From positions 6,333,044 to 6,397,043 of the forward strand of contig CM041550.1 in the NCBI GenBank assembly GCA_023238725.1: 64,000 bases of DNA, given 5' to 3'. This stretch comes from Scortum barcoo. Taxonomy: Eukaryota > Chordata > Actinopteri > Centrarchiformes > Terapontidae. Positions 1-11,513 of the stretch are shown here, piece by piece (position 1 is the first letter of the stretch; the number at the start of each line of letters is the position of its first letter). A program made the position numbers and the translations under genes. Below the pieces are notes generated by a model. That model worked only from the letters and a program-made list of their open reading frames with translations. It was not told the origin of the DNA and did not search any database.

Positions 1-747
1 ATCAGTTTATTAAGAGTTTTCATAGGTTGTTACCTTGTTATGATCCAGAAGCCTCCAGACACAAAATATTACATTAAACTGAGGACCTGCTAGAAGATAA
101 AACCACAAGAGAAAATAATCATTCGATAATAATAACAGAATCTTTCAATCAGATAACATAATATCAAAATCAACATTTTTACATTTTAAAATGTGCAATT
201 TGCCATAAGAATGCAAAGGAAATGACTTCATATCTGCTTTGCAGGCATAAAATAAGCTGCCAAGCATAAACAAGTCTGAATATAAGAGTAAGTTACAGCT
301 TATTTCAGCCATAAATAAATAAATAAATCGCTTCCAAATTTCTTCACTTTTTCTAGATTTTGTTTGGAGCAGATATAACTTATTATTTATTTTCACCAAA
401 ATGAACCCAAGGTTGGTCACGTGGCAATCAAAGTGAACATGTGGTTGGTTTTATTTTAGCTTATGTTGAAAACATTCTTATGTTTCTATATTTATATTTC
501 TGATTATTTTATATTTTGTGAGAATTCATATTTTACTTTTTAACCAGAACTGGGTGATAAGGATGCAAACAATGACACTCACATCCTTTAATGGCTGAAT
601 AAAGTCTATAAGGACTTATTTGCATCATACATGTACCTGACTCCTGTAATCCCACACATCCATCCACATCATGTATAAAAGGTGTAACTGCTTCATATCT
701 GTCAATATCTTCCATTCTACGGAGGCCAAAGTAAATCCATAAGGGTT
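1..747. other. 3' flank of gene A
   Basis: AT-rich sequence containing the presumed gene A 3' UTR at its right end. I see no other gene, and the short open frames have no recognisable domain. Confidence 0.5.
450..455 (-). terminator. Possible gene A poly(A) signal
   Basis: AATAAA on the minus strand about 290 bases past the stop codon. It is the nearest exact hexamer I saw, but the region is AT-rich, so chance occurrence is possible. Confidence 0.35.
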
Positions 748-996
748 TCAAATAATAACTGACTGTGAATATTTTTTAACGGGTATCGCAGGCATCAGGT
801 ATCGCACTCTCTTCCAGAAGCGTGAGTTCGACGTGGAAGCGGCCTGCGAACCCTCCGACCACTTTATGGGGGCACTCTTGCGAATCAAGTGCTGCAAACC
901 GGGGGGAAGGTGTTTGTATCCTTGCGGCCCCGTGTCTCCAAGCTGAATCAGAATCACACTCATTTCCCTTTGGATCAGGGCATGGTGGAGCCCCAC
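748..996 (-). CDS. Gene A exon: TIR domain, last part and C-terminus
   Basis: It starts after acceptor accgttttccag with VGLHHALIQREMSVILIQLG and contains box 3 in SRFWKRVRYLMPA. The protein ends IPVKKYSQSVII at the stop at 748-750. The tail after box 3 is short, as in IL1RL1 and IL18R1. Confidence 0.9.
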   Translation of the reverse strand: MGLHHALIQREMSVILIQLGDTGPQGYKHLPPGLQHLIRKSAPIKWSEGSQAASTSNSRFWKRVRYLMPAIPVKKYSQSVII

Positions 997-3900
997 CTGG
1001 AAAACGGTCAATAAAACGTGTTTACTCCTTTATTGAACACACTGGTTTAAAAACTTCAGAGGAATCAGAATTTTTTGTCTTAATATTGTAAAGTATTAAA
1101 GCATGTCCATGGTGGCTCTCAATGGTTTTGTTTTAATTTCTAAAAATGCAACTTAATCATCTCATGTTGAGATATCAGACAGTTTTATGATGATTAATAC
1201 TTCTTTATCTCGTGATTTTGAGATATTAAATTACAATTTTCTGGTGCAACAGTTACTTTTTGGCCAATTATCTACAGATAATTGTTGGCTTATACGTTAA
1301 ATTTAAGATATCAAACATTATTTCATCTTGGCCATAACTTGAGTGAGGGATCAGACATATGATCTGCATACTCCACAGTTCACAACAGCTTCATCAGATC
1401 AAAGATCACAAAGAACATGCAACAAATATTCTGTATATATGCACCAAAAAACAACTCATTACTCAGTGGAATAGGCACAGATCTGGGCATCAACCATATG
1501 GACCCAAGTTTCCAACCAATATTTTTACAATATAAAACTATCTTGTCATCTTAACCCCAAAATGGTTCCACGTTCCTGTTTTCTGCAAAAAGGGGGCTGT
1601 ATTGATGGAGAGCGGAAGATTGAGATATAAAGTCAAGGTATTTTAAGCTGCATTATTAAAGATATCTCAGACCGCTGGACAACACTGCCCATGTGCCTCT
1701 GCAAAAGGGCTACAACAGGAAAAAAAGCTTACAAACAAATGTTGTATGACCAACAAAATGAATCTATTTCATTACAACGATTAAATATATTCCATAGTCC
1801 CATGGATTATCCAAAATGCAAAGCATAAAAAGGAATGCATATTAAAAATAATATATCATAAATACAAAAAATATAAATATCAAGGAGCTCAGAACAAATA
1901 AACAGCAGAAATAAAAGTATAAAATAAAAACTAATTACTTATTACTGCCTTAATCTGTATTTTCTACATTTGTAGTGCTCCTACCTGCCAGTCAAATCCT
2001 CCAATTACTGAGTTTTGGGGCCAGGTAGGATCTTGGTCTGTGATGTCGGACTCTGATCCTGAACCTGGGCTGAGGATGACCATCAGCCTCCTGCTCTGCT
2101 TCATGCGAGCCTCCACCAGCTCCAGGAGGTCTGTGCGGGCAGAAAAAAAGATAATATATGTGGTGTCTGAAAAAAGGTTACTCAGGCTTGAACAACAATA
2201 AAAACATTACAAAGGACCCTTGTTGGGTTTTCACTTTGGTTTATTTGTTTTTATTTCATTGTGTCTGGCTGTTATAGTGCTGTGACTGACTTTAAAGTTA
2301 CTAAACCGCCATCTAAAGAACAGAAAAAGAAGGAAATGAAGGGACAAAGTGTGAGAGTGAAGAGAAAATTGGAGAAGATTCAGTGACTTTATTCTTATTG
2401 TGGGATTATTGTGTCTGGTTAGTCATGCAAACCATGTGGACAGTATTAAAAAAGTCAAACAAATCAAAAGTTCAAATCTAAAAGTCCAGTTGGAGTTCAT
2501 TGGCCTTGACAGTGGTTTGTGGCCATTGTCCAAAATTACAAAGAATTAAATCAAATTAAATCTGCACCTTCTCCGGGTATGTCATCCCTGCCGTGGATGA
2601 AGAGTCGATATCCACACTTTTCCTCGAGGACAGAGGGCAAACTCTTTGTGATGAACTGACAGAGTGTGTCCTCGGTGGCCTTGTCCAGGTCATGCGTTTG
2701 GTAGACCACGTAAGCATCGTACACCCTCACATCTGGGAAATCAAACCAAATTCATGTGATTCTTGGACAAACGTGCAAATGTTTAGACAGACACGTAGAT
2801 ACACAGACATTGTAGGTTTGTTCATGAGGCTGAGGTCATTATGACCTAATAAGACGTCATAGCCACCTCCTGTGTGACCTGTGCCACAGAAACAAAAAAA
2901 ATCTTCTCTGGTCACTCAATCTCTGACTCATGGTCCCCCAGGTTACAAAAAGAAACCCATTTTTGCTTCTTTTTCAGAGAAAAAGAATAAATCAAAGCAA
3001 TCTGATTAAAGTGGGGTTGAAAGCGTACAGCCTGTTTGTTAAGTGTTTGTCTGTCACGTCTTGTTTCCTGTTCCGGCTTGTCTATTTTATTTTGAAATCC
3101 CTAACTCTCCTCTCGTTTCAGGTCCCTTAACTTCCTGCCATTGTGTGTTTCCTGCCTGTGAGATTGTCTGCCCCGCCCTGATTGTTTCCACCTGTTTCCC
3201 ATTACCTCCTGTGTATATATTGTCTGCGTTTCCCCTGTCTTGTTGCCAGATCGTTGTCTTATGCTTTCCTTGTCTTGCCAAGACTATTCAAGCCTGTTAG
3301 ATGGATCAAGCTGCTGTAAGAATTCATTTATCCTTATTAAATCAGTTAAAAATCTGCCTGTTGTCTGTGATCCTGCATTTGGGTCTCCTGCCTGAGCTCT
3401 TCGTTATACGCAAAAGTGAAGTGAAAAACATAAAAAGGAATTACAGACTATTGTTTGATGTCTAAATCCTCCAGAAGAAATCTTGTGTTTCTTACCTTTG
3501 TTGTGACTGCTTTGTGGGAAGTAGGGCCTGATAAAGAGAGCAAGGTCGATGGCGAAATACTTGACCAGCCCGGCAGCAAGCACACAGAGGAAAAACACAG
3601 TCAGGCCTCCAGAGAGCAGGGGAACTATTGACTCTGGAAAACAAACAGAAAATTAAAGTTAAACTAGAATAACCGTATGTCTCTGCCAACCAGTCAGGTT
3701 GTGGTTTACATCCACGTCTGTCCAAACTCATATAATATACTGTATGAAGTTAAGACTTGTAGTTCGGTGAGAAACAAGTACAGAGGACAGATGGAGAGGT
3801 TCATCATATGATGCAACGACAATCACCTGAAGCTCAGAATCAGAAAAAACAATGAGCCTGTGGTGGACTATCAGAGGAGGGGAAGTGTCATACAGGAGGG

Positions 3901-6900
3901 GAAGTGAAGCATGTGAACCACCAAATCAATAAAATATGTCGGGACAGACAACCCAAAAACAAAACACTGCCAGCGCAGAGGCATAAAATGTGTGTGTGTG
4001 TGTGTGTCCCTGCTGGAAACTGTAGGTTACCAGAATATTCAGACTGTTCCCAGAGTAATGACCATCATGTGGTGTTCTTTAATGGTCAGGAGGACCTTAT
4101 TTGGCGGACTTTCAGGGAACATGCAGGAGGTTCTGGGAATGTTTTGGGCAACATTAGCATTGGGTGTTCCCTCTTGGTCTCCACATTATATTCCCAAAAT
4201 GTTTGCAGAACCTTCAGTGACATTACAGGAATATTTAGGGGACAAACTAACCGAGAAACATTTTAAGGAACCGAAAAAATGGGTATCTTGAAATACGATC
4301 AAAACATGTTTACACTATAAAACCATTCATGTGTGATGCAAAATATTTTCAGTCCTTTAAATTCTTACAAATTCTTTTATGTTACTGGCTACTGAATAGT
4401 ATTTCTGGCTTGATTTGATGTATACGACAGCATTTCCGTATGTTAGACATAAGATTAGCTCAGTTCTCCAAAAATCAAAGATGTCTTAATTTTTATAAAA
4501 GGTGCTGCAGAACTTGATAATGACTTCATATGCTGAATCATCATGTCTGATACCTATACATTTACCAATCAGACTATGTGTATGTAAATGTCTTCTTCAC
4601 CCTGCATGATGGGCCTCATAAACTGCACCCTTATTTTAAGTTTTTTAGTTGAGATTTAGCCTTGGTAATAACAGCAATGTATGTACAGTAAATGATGTCC
4701 AACCCAAAGGTTTGTACCTTATTTTGTAACACAAGAGACAGTTAACCAAACACTGAGTACCAGATACAAACTTTAATTGATGCATTCCCAATTAATTGTA
4801 CATTTATTTGTAACGGAGACAATCATAACGTCATCATCTTCACACTCTTTACTCATTTCATGTGTTCATGCTTAAAACATTTGGATACGAAGCAGGAGTC
4901 TGTCATTCATTTAACACATTATAATTAAATATGAATTGTGGCACAAGTAGCTTTCCTTGTTACAGTGTGCAACTAAAACATTCATAAATTTCACTGAAAA
5001 ACAATCGGAGAGAGCTCAGTCGTTCTTCATTTTCAGGAGGACGATTCTTCTCCCGCTGCCTGACAAATTCATAAATAACAATTTTTACAAATCACTTCAG
5101 TCACTTCAGTCACTTTTTGATTACAAATTACACTTGGGTGTACAAGCACTGGCAGTGAGGGAACTTAACACGTGGTAATATGACAGTGAGTGAGGCGTGG
5201 TTAAACTATGAATAGGTGACAGAAGCAAAGGTTCATTTTGCACACTCTCCTTTGTTGTTATAAAGCCTTACGCTACATTGGCTTGCTTATAAGTGAACAA
5301 GTGAGGTTTGAAGTGTTAATTCCCCATTGTCTTAGCTTCTTTATCAAAAAAACATTTCTTTGAAACTATATTCGTAAAACAGTTTGTTAAAAGAACTTGA
5401 CATGATAGATGATGAAACTGGCAGATATAGAAAAGGAAGAAAAAGACCGCCAACTGTGATATGCTGATGTCGCAAAACGCATGTCCTAAAAATGTCTTAA
5501 AGCTGTTTTTTATTTTCTTTAGCCGTGACGCATCATACTGAGGAATATCCACAGACGTGTACTCACAGCATGATGCCTAGTTTCATAACATGACACATTT
5601 GCACAGATAAACTGCACATAAACTGCAGCATTTAATATACAAGCAGCATTATAGACTGTTACATTGTTTGATTATGTTAATCAGTTAATGTCTAATATAA
5701 ATAGATTAATTTAAATTTTAATTGGCTCATTTTTCTAATATTAAGGTGACAAAAAAGAAAACAAAAAGAAATTAATGTTCATACAGTCACTTTACTGTTT
5801 TGTTCCTGTAATTTTTCTGTAATGTTCCTGTTATTTTACTGTAATGTAATAAAATCACAAATAGATATACGTAACATATCCTGATAAAATGTTGAAATGT
5901 GACCAAATGGGAACATCCTTTATGAGGACTGGAAGTTCTGTTTGAGGTTATTAAAGGAACTTTTCCTTCTGAAAAAGTCCTAAAGGGAACGTTCTCATAT
6001 AACCTACGGAGAACCATGTGGGACTGTGTTCTTTTACATCCTAAAGTCGCTCTTTGTGATGCCATGGTAGAAGAACAAAAAGATAATGTACATCTAAAGT
6101 CCTGTAGGGGACGTGCAGCACTGTACACCAACTTAGATAGCATTCCCGAGTAAAACATCTCCATGTGACTTACAGGGAACCGTACAGGAACGCTCTCTGA
6201 ACATCCCAAACTTCTTCTTTGTAAGAGCAATGTGGCCGTAAAATAACTGAAATGAAACATCCCTCTACGACCATCTTAGACCCATATGTGAATGTCTGGA
6301 TTAAGTATAAAACAGTCTCGTATGTCCAAGAGGGAACCATCTGGAAACGTTCTCTTTGCATCCCAGGTGTCCTCTTTGTAATGCTGCAAAGTGACTTTCA
6401 TAACTATGTCCTCTGTTTTCTGCAGAAGTTCGAGACATTCAGCACCTTTAGAAAACTTTACTTAAGGTCCCCAGAGTGTCCCTTATTGGGTATCAGTAAC
6501 AGATGATGCTGGTGATAATTAAGCTGTTTAAATACAGTCAACTAATTCCACAAAAAGACCAAAAACAACACTTACCTCTCCGCTTAAGGGTTAACGTCTC
6601 TTTCACCTCTTTGTAAAAGCCGTCTCCAATGCATTTAAATTCAGCCTTGAAATCTTGAGCAGAAACTTTATCAATGGTCAGGATTGCGGTGGAGAGGCCA
6701 CTCTTTGAATCACTGTAAAAGCCAGCCAGAACAAGGAAGTGTTAAAAATCAAATGTGAAATTTAAATATTTAAATATGTATTAGTATGTTAAAGATTTTA
6801 TAGCTGCAGAAAAGTTTTTAGCTGCGCCAGCAGCTCCAGGGGAAGCAATCTCTCTGGGTCAGTTGTTCACTTTAATCCAAACTGAAATATATCAGGAAAT

Positions 6901-9900
6901 ATTGGATGGACTGCCATTAAATTTTGTGCAGGCATTCAAATATCCAGCAAATAGTGTAAGAATATGTTGACGTTTACACAGAGGAGTCGCTTAGTATTTG
7001 GTTAATGCTCCTAAATGATGTATGCTACCGACTCTGGTGGTCCCCGTACTTCAAGTTCCTCAAGTAACATACATTAACTACATTAACTTTTCCTCCAGCA
7101 ATAATTAATCCTCTGACTTTTCATCTATCACTGTCATACATGTTTCATGACCAACTACTTGCAAAAGTTTTTCTTGAATTAGTGCTGTTTTTTTGTTCAA
7201 ACTTACTATTTAGTGTCTTGTTTGTATCCATCGGTCTGGTCGAAAGGGAGTCTCCAGATAGCCTGACAGACTTTTTTCAAGTTAGTCCCGCAGAAAACTG
7301 AACAGTTCAGCTTGATCCCAAGGCCTGGTGGAAAGAATGAGATATATTTCACAAGAGACACTTAACCTTCTCAGTCTGTTTCCATACCGTACAAGTTCAA
7401 AGAGCATTTCAATGAGACACTGCAGCAATGCTTCATTTATTTTATCAGCAGGGTTTAATGGTTTATAGGAGCTTTTAATCTCTATCAGTGCTAAGCAGCT
7501 AGTTTTTGAAGACATGTTTGTTTTTCCAGTTCAGAAGGACTCATCACCACCAACGCGCAATCCTGTCATCGGTCTCGCACTATTTTACTGACCTAGATGT
7601 CAAGAAATCCAGCAGTGAGCCAACAAAGACAGAAGACTGCTAGCAAGTAAACAAGGAAAAGATAAAGCCTTGCCAAAGTTCGATGAGAAAGGAAACGTAT
7701 CTAGCATGTTGGTACGTAAAAGTAAAAGATAAAGTTGTGGAAAAGAAAGAAAAGAAAACTCCAAGCTCCAGCTCGGAGAGTAACAAGAGCTAGATATCAC
7801 CAAGGACCAACATGCGACTTCAAGTCAATTAGTTTAACACTTTCTTGGTTTGCTGTAAAAATCTGTACCCTCATCTGTGGTCCTCAGAGTAAGAATCTTA
7901 AGGATGAATTGTGATGTCTCTTGAACTGTCCCCTAGTTTAACTCTGCTCATATTGACTTCAGGCCGAGTAGCACTTTTATGATTTTGAAATTTCTTCCCT
8001 TTTAAAGGAACCCTATTCGAAAGTAGCAACAATTAGTCTTTAAATCAACAAAAATACTACACTATGCACAGATACCTCATTGAAAAACAACACTAACACA
8101 AAAAGTATAAGGTGGTACAGGAGTTGTTGTACTTGTATTGTGAGTGACTTAAACCAGTATTGCTCTGTTATTAGGTGAAGGTTTCGTACCTTCATCAGCA
8201 AACTGCCCCTTGTTGTTCTTGCTTGGAGAGACGACTACTGGTGTACGGTAAGCCACTCGTTCTGTAGGCAAGCAAATAGAAACAGTGCTGCTTTCTGTTG
8301 TCTTAATAATTAAAAATGGTCACATTCCAGTGTTATAACCTAACTAATTTAAACAATCACCTACTACTGTACTACTACTAGGTCAATGTATGTTGGTATG
8401 TATGATGTTTCATTTCTAAAGGTATATTTATCTCTTGATCATTACAATAAAAATTATGAATTATCTTAGTGCCGTGTATTGTAAATAAAAACTGAAGTCT
8501 CAGCATTAGAAAGTGGGATATACCATCCTTCAGGAAACACATGAATGATTTTGGTCTATATGCATCAGTTAATAAGTAAGCTGACTAAACAAGCTGAGCC
8601 CCTGTACCTCTTTTCTGTCCCAATGCTCAAAATAAAAGGCACGTAAAAACCTGAAAATTTTCTCTCACCTGGAACCATTACCTTCCTGGAGCCTGACGAG
8701 TTGTACAGATTGTTGTTGTGTTTCCAGGTGCAAATGCAAGTGTAGATGCCCTCATCATTTTTGGTGGTATTATAAATCCACATGCTGGGGTCATGTTTAC
8801 CTTGAAGAAGACTGAAGTCCTGCAGCGGGGGCAGGAGGGGGAACAAATGTATTTTTGAAGGGAGAACAAATAATCGAATAAAGTCATTTGAAAGGAGTCT
8901 GTAAAGATGACAGAAGAAGTACTCGGAGGGAACATTTGAATAACCACATGCTCGAACCATTTAATCATCCAATAAAAACTGACATATTAAAAAGATTTAA
9001 CGCACTGTCTTGACAATAGTTTTCTTAGCTTTCATGTCAGTATACCATGTTGAATTGAACTGAATCATGCAAATACAAAAAAAATATGCTGATATCACTG
9101 AATGTACATTTAGTGCAGTAATATATAATTATTGACAATCTTCAGCAAAGCTTTTATGGAAAATAGATATAATGTTCAGTTGGTACACTCAGGAGGTATC
9201 CACAAATTTACTAGAGTTTATAAGAGGACCAAGAAAATGATGTAGGCAACAAAACAGAGCACAACTGAGTGTGTAAGTGTATAAACTACAATTAAAAGAA
9301 ATCCTAGAGAGAACTGCAAAGATCCATCTGATATTTGAGTTTTGCATTTCCAGAAATCTGACCTTTCCTTACGTCAACATCTTTGTCGGTGACAGCTACA
9401 CTTGTAGTTACCAAATAGGTAACTAAACCATGCTTTATTTTTCATCTAACACAATGCTAATTTAACTTGTTTCTATTGAGTGGATTTATAAATTATAGTG
9501 ACCTCTGTAATATATACACATTACACCTGCAGTATAAATTTAGAGACTCAGAGTATAGCCTCCTTCACAGAGAACTTCACAAAAGATGCTAGTTTTTAGT
9601 TGCTAGTCCCTATCTTGGTGTTCACCAGGAAGCTGAGGCAGCTAAAGTTTAAGAAATTCAGTTTTTCCATGTGTAAATATCTCATATTCAAATATCTCAG
9701 GCTGGAAAATTACCATTGCAGCTGAGATCAAGGCATATTTAGCAATAAGTATACAAAAAATATTGATGATTAAATGGCATTATTACTCACGTCTTTACAC
9801 TACCCACAGCATATACTAGCCACAACTTATGTTTTGGTATTTGACGGACTTGTGGAGCTACAAATGTTAAGACTTAAGACTTTCTAAGTTCAAAGAATGG

Positions 9901-11513
9901 TGCATTTTCTACAGGAGGTTTATAACGGACATACTATATTTATTAACGTCGGTATAAAGATACAATGATGTTCTTGTGTCGCTGAAGCCATATTTTCCTC
10001 TGGTCTGCCTGTTTCCTGGTCTTTTTTCTGAACGTCGACCACATAGGCTCTCGAGTTTGAATCTTGTTGTTTGGTCTCTACTCTGTCACCATGTTAACAC
10101 TATCAGTTTTAAAAAACATTACCAGGTTTGGAAATAAGAACCTGAAAAACATCACTCAAGTGTCACGGTTGTTTCACGTGGTACATACCTTGTACCAGGT
10201 AACTTTTCCATCCATAATTTCACATGTGTAGCTGACAGGACCCGGACATACGAATCTCTTTATTCTGGTCGGCGTGGTCGACTGATCCGTAAAAGAGTTC
10301 TGTGTTATTTCTGAATTTGAAGACCTTAACTTCTAGATGAAAGTTTTCACACTCTCCTGATGGATCTGTATACCTAGAAAGAAAGCGGCAGGTCTGTTGT
10401 TCAATACTGAAGATACTTGATGCAATTTTACACAAATCATGAATTATCATAAATCACATACTGCTACAAGGTCAATTTAATGTTTTATAGAAACAAGAGT
10501 TTTTACCTCCCAGTGTAAAAGCCAGCGTTCTCAGGGAGGACGTTTAAGAATAAAAGCGAGCCACCGTGATAATGTACGTTGTCGTTCTCATCAGTGGAGA
10601 TATACTCGAAGTTGGGGTCGGTTTTGTACCATGTGAAATTCTTTTGCGTCACATTGGTGTCGTCCAAATTCATATGTACAAAATAAAGTGCTTCACCTTC
10701 AACGAGTTTGCAAAGCGTCCTCTCATTGTCCATACAATTAGGCTCGACTGTCTCTGAAAATAAGAGAATGAGATAATTGTGGTGATGATAACAATGAAAA
10801 GCACTATTACTGTTACTATAAGCATTATTTTTCCTACATACGAAAATATGCAGACCACAATTCTAACTTGAAATGCTGCAGTACTAATGCAGAAAAAAAG
10901 AATAAGAGTCTAAAACACAACCTGTAATATATGGAGGGAGATTATGAAATGTATGCTGGTGGTGACGATGATGATGATGATGGTTAAAATAAGTGTTAAA
11001 TGCCCCTTCGTATCTATTAAAGCAAATTCTGTCACTTAAATCCCATTTCAGCTGTCGGTCTTGTGATATTAAAAACAGTATTCGAGCAGATAAGAATTTA
11101 TATTCCAAACCTCAATTATGAGGGAGGCCAAGCAGAAATAGTGACATTAACATGTCGATGCAGGCAGGATAAACACACATTAACCAGTATATTTGGTGAT
11201 ATTGCATTTAGATTTATGCTGTATTATATAATAAGGCTGGTTGTAGGGAAAAGTGCATTTGTTAAAAACTTTTTGCAGCTGTGGATTAGTACATAATCGA
11301 TGCTCTAGTGAGTATTTCCAGCAGCAGGTCAGTGTGGGATTGATTCGACATAAACTACTGTGTGCGTGTGTACATCACTGTTTGCTCTAGTTTTGGTCTT
11401 TTTGTGGGATTTTTTAACAATAAGGAAAATAATTCACCACCACGTAAACGTATCCTACCGGAGCATGTCGGTATCACCATAAAGAAGAGGAAAACAATTC
11501 TGGAGGTGTCCAT
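748..11513 (-). CDS. Gene A: IL-1 receptor family member, IL1RL1(ST2)/IL18R1-like (11 coding exons)
   Basis: Predicted single-pass cytokine receptor. Coding exons in transcription order: 11513-11459, 10753-10507, 10373-10189, 8819-8669, 8261-8190, 7324-7207, 6712-6576, 3633-3496, 2732-2568, 2130-1985, 996-748. All have GT donors and AG acceptors with compatible phases. Layout of the roughly 553 residues: signal peptide 1-18, Ig domains about 20-320, membrane segment about 325-350, TIR domain about 370-540. The TIR has YDAYVVY (box 1), GRDDIPGED (box 2) and RFWKRVRYLMP (box 3). In the family, the TIR recruits MyD88 and the Ig domains bind an IL-1-type cytokine. Box 1/2 wording and the segment VGLHHALIQ look most like IL1RL1; the NSRFWK..YLMPA ending is also like IL18R1, so the orthologue is not settled. 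The summed exons are one base over a multiple of three, because of a frameshift in exon 10189-10373. The gene is therefore either broken or the sequence has an indel error. Confidence 0.88.
1985..2130 (-). CDS. Gene A exon: TIR domain, middle part
   Basis: It lies between acceptor tctgcccgcacag and donor GTAGGAGC. It encodes MKQSRRLMVILSPG (strand C) followed by an acidic, Ser-rich loop and WPQNSVIGGFDWQ. The 146-base length is shorter than in B (204), C (272) and D (284) because the loop is short. Confidence 0.87.
2568..2732 (-). CDS. Gene A exon: TIR domain, first part (boxes 1 and 2)
   Basis: 165 bases, exactly as in gene B. Box 1 is VYDAYVVYQ; the exon ends with EEKCGYRLFIHGRDDIPGE, the box-2/BB-loop region that in this family contacts adaptor TIR domains. 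Acceptor is gatttcccag and donor GTGCAGAT. Confidence 0.9.
3035..3412 (+). repeat. Dispersed repeat, copy 1 (gene A intron)
   Basis: C/T-rich sequence sharing long stretches with 23310-23745, for example TTATTTTGAAATCC, GATTGTCTGCCCC and CCTGATTGTTTCCACCTG. It ends in an A-rich TTATTAAATCA part followed by GCATTTGGGTC. A retroposon-type interspersed repeat is likely; its class is not resolved. It sits in the intron between the TIR-1 and membrane exons. Confidence 0.65.
3496..3633 (-). CDS. Gene A exon: transmembrane segment
   Basis: It lies between acceptor tttgttttccag and donor GTAAGAAA. It encodes a hydrophobic helix (VPLLSGGLTVFFLCVLAAG) followed by the family juxtamembrane pattern FAIDLALFIRPYF. 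Phases match the membrane exons of B (147 bases) and C (144). Confidence 0.88.
3634..6575. other. Gene A intron with decayed GGAAC minisatellite
   Basis: Non-coding. It holds a (TG)n tract at 3989-4007. Two patches, about 4020-4290 and 5890-6480, contain diverged copies of a GGGAACGTTCT / GGGAACATT-type unit, which make spurious open frames in several phases. The rest is AT-rich with nothing recognisable. Confidence 0.45.
6576..6712 (-). CDS. Gene A exon: Ig domain 3, second part
   Basis: It lies between acceptor ggcttttacag and donor GTAAGTG. It encodes LSTAILTIDKVSAQDF and FKCIGDGF, the E-F turn and F-strand Cys of Ig3, then the basic stretch LKRR just before the membrane exon. Confidence 0.85.
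7207..7324 (-). CDS. Gene A exon: Ig domain 3, first part
   Basis: It lies between acceptor ttccaccag and a consensus GTAAGTTT donor. It encodes GLGIKLNCSVFCG (B-strand Cys) and QAIWRLPF (core Trp). The 118-base length and phases (in 1, out 2) equal those of the gene C exon. Confidence 0.82.
8190..8261 (-). CDS. Gene A exon: Ig2-Ig3 linker
   Basis: A 72-base exon, the same length as the gene B linker, between acceptor cttgcctacag and donor GTACGAAA. It encodes a Pro/Val-rich strand (RTPVVVSPSKNN) and ends in FADE plus one base, leading into the Ig3 first strand. Confidence 0.78.
8669..8819 (-). CDS. Gene A exon: Ig domain 2, second part
   Basis: Starts in phase 0 after the acceptor ccccgctgcag. 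It carries the F-strand signature NDEGIYTCIC and ends VMVP plus one base before GTGAGAG. An in-exon GTAATGG would be an alternative donor, but only the later site gives the phase required by the linker exon. Confidence 0.82.
10189..10373 (-). CDS. Gene A exon: end of Ig1 and start of Ig2, frameshifted
   Basis: Acceptor tttctttctag and donor GTATGTAC are both good. The first half reads in the incoming frame (RYTDPSGEC ... NNTELFYGS). The second half reads in the next frame (RFVCPGPVSYTC ... VTWYK). The incoming frame stops at TGA (10222-10220); the other frame has a TAG at 10335-10333, so the shift must lie between these points. An extra A in the run at 10259-10261 is the simplest explanation. 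Length is 185 bases; the phases require one fewer. Matching exons are 169 bases in B and 172 in C, both in phase. Confidence 0.8.
10507..10753 (-). CDS. Gene A exon: Ig domain 1, main part
   Basis: It follows acceptor ttattttcag and ends at donor GTAAAAAC. The 247-base length equals that of the matching exon in gene C. Visible Ig features are NFTWYK (core Trp) and LFLNVLPENAGFYTG (E-F turn). The usual B-strand Cys is missing (ALYFVHMN) and the F-strand Cys is Gly (GFYTG), while two N-terminal cysteines (PNC, TLC) remain. Two N-glycosylation sites occur, NVT and NFT. Confidence 0.85.
11459..11513 (-). CDS. Gene A coding exon 1: signal peptide
   Basis: The exon begins at 11517 after the acceptor tcactctcag; ATG is at 11513. 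It reads MDTSRIVFLFFMVIPTCS plus one base, then a GTAGGATA donor. A short N-terminus, a hydrophobic core and a small-residue end make a typical secretory signal. The phase-1 end matches the start of the Ig1 exon and the equivalent exons of genes B and C. Confidence 0.85.

Noticed and set aside
5787..6260. 157-residue open frame on the minus strand
   Set aside because: It lies in the decayed GGAAC-type minisatellite in a gene A intron; internally repetitive and without a recognisable domain.
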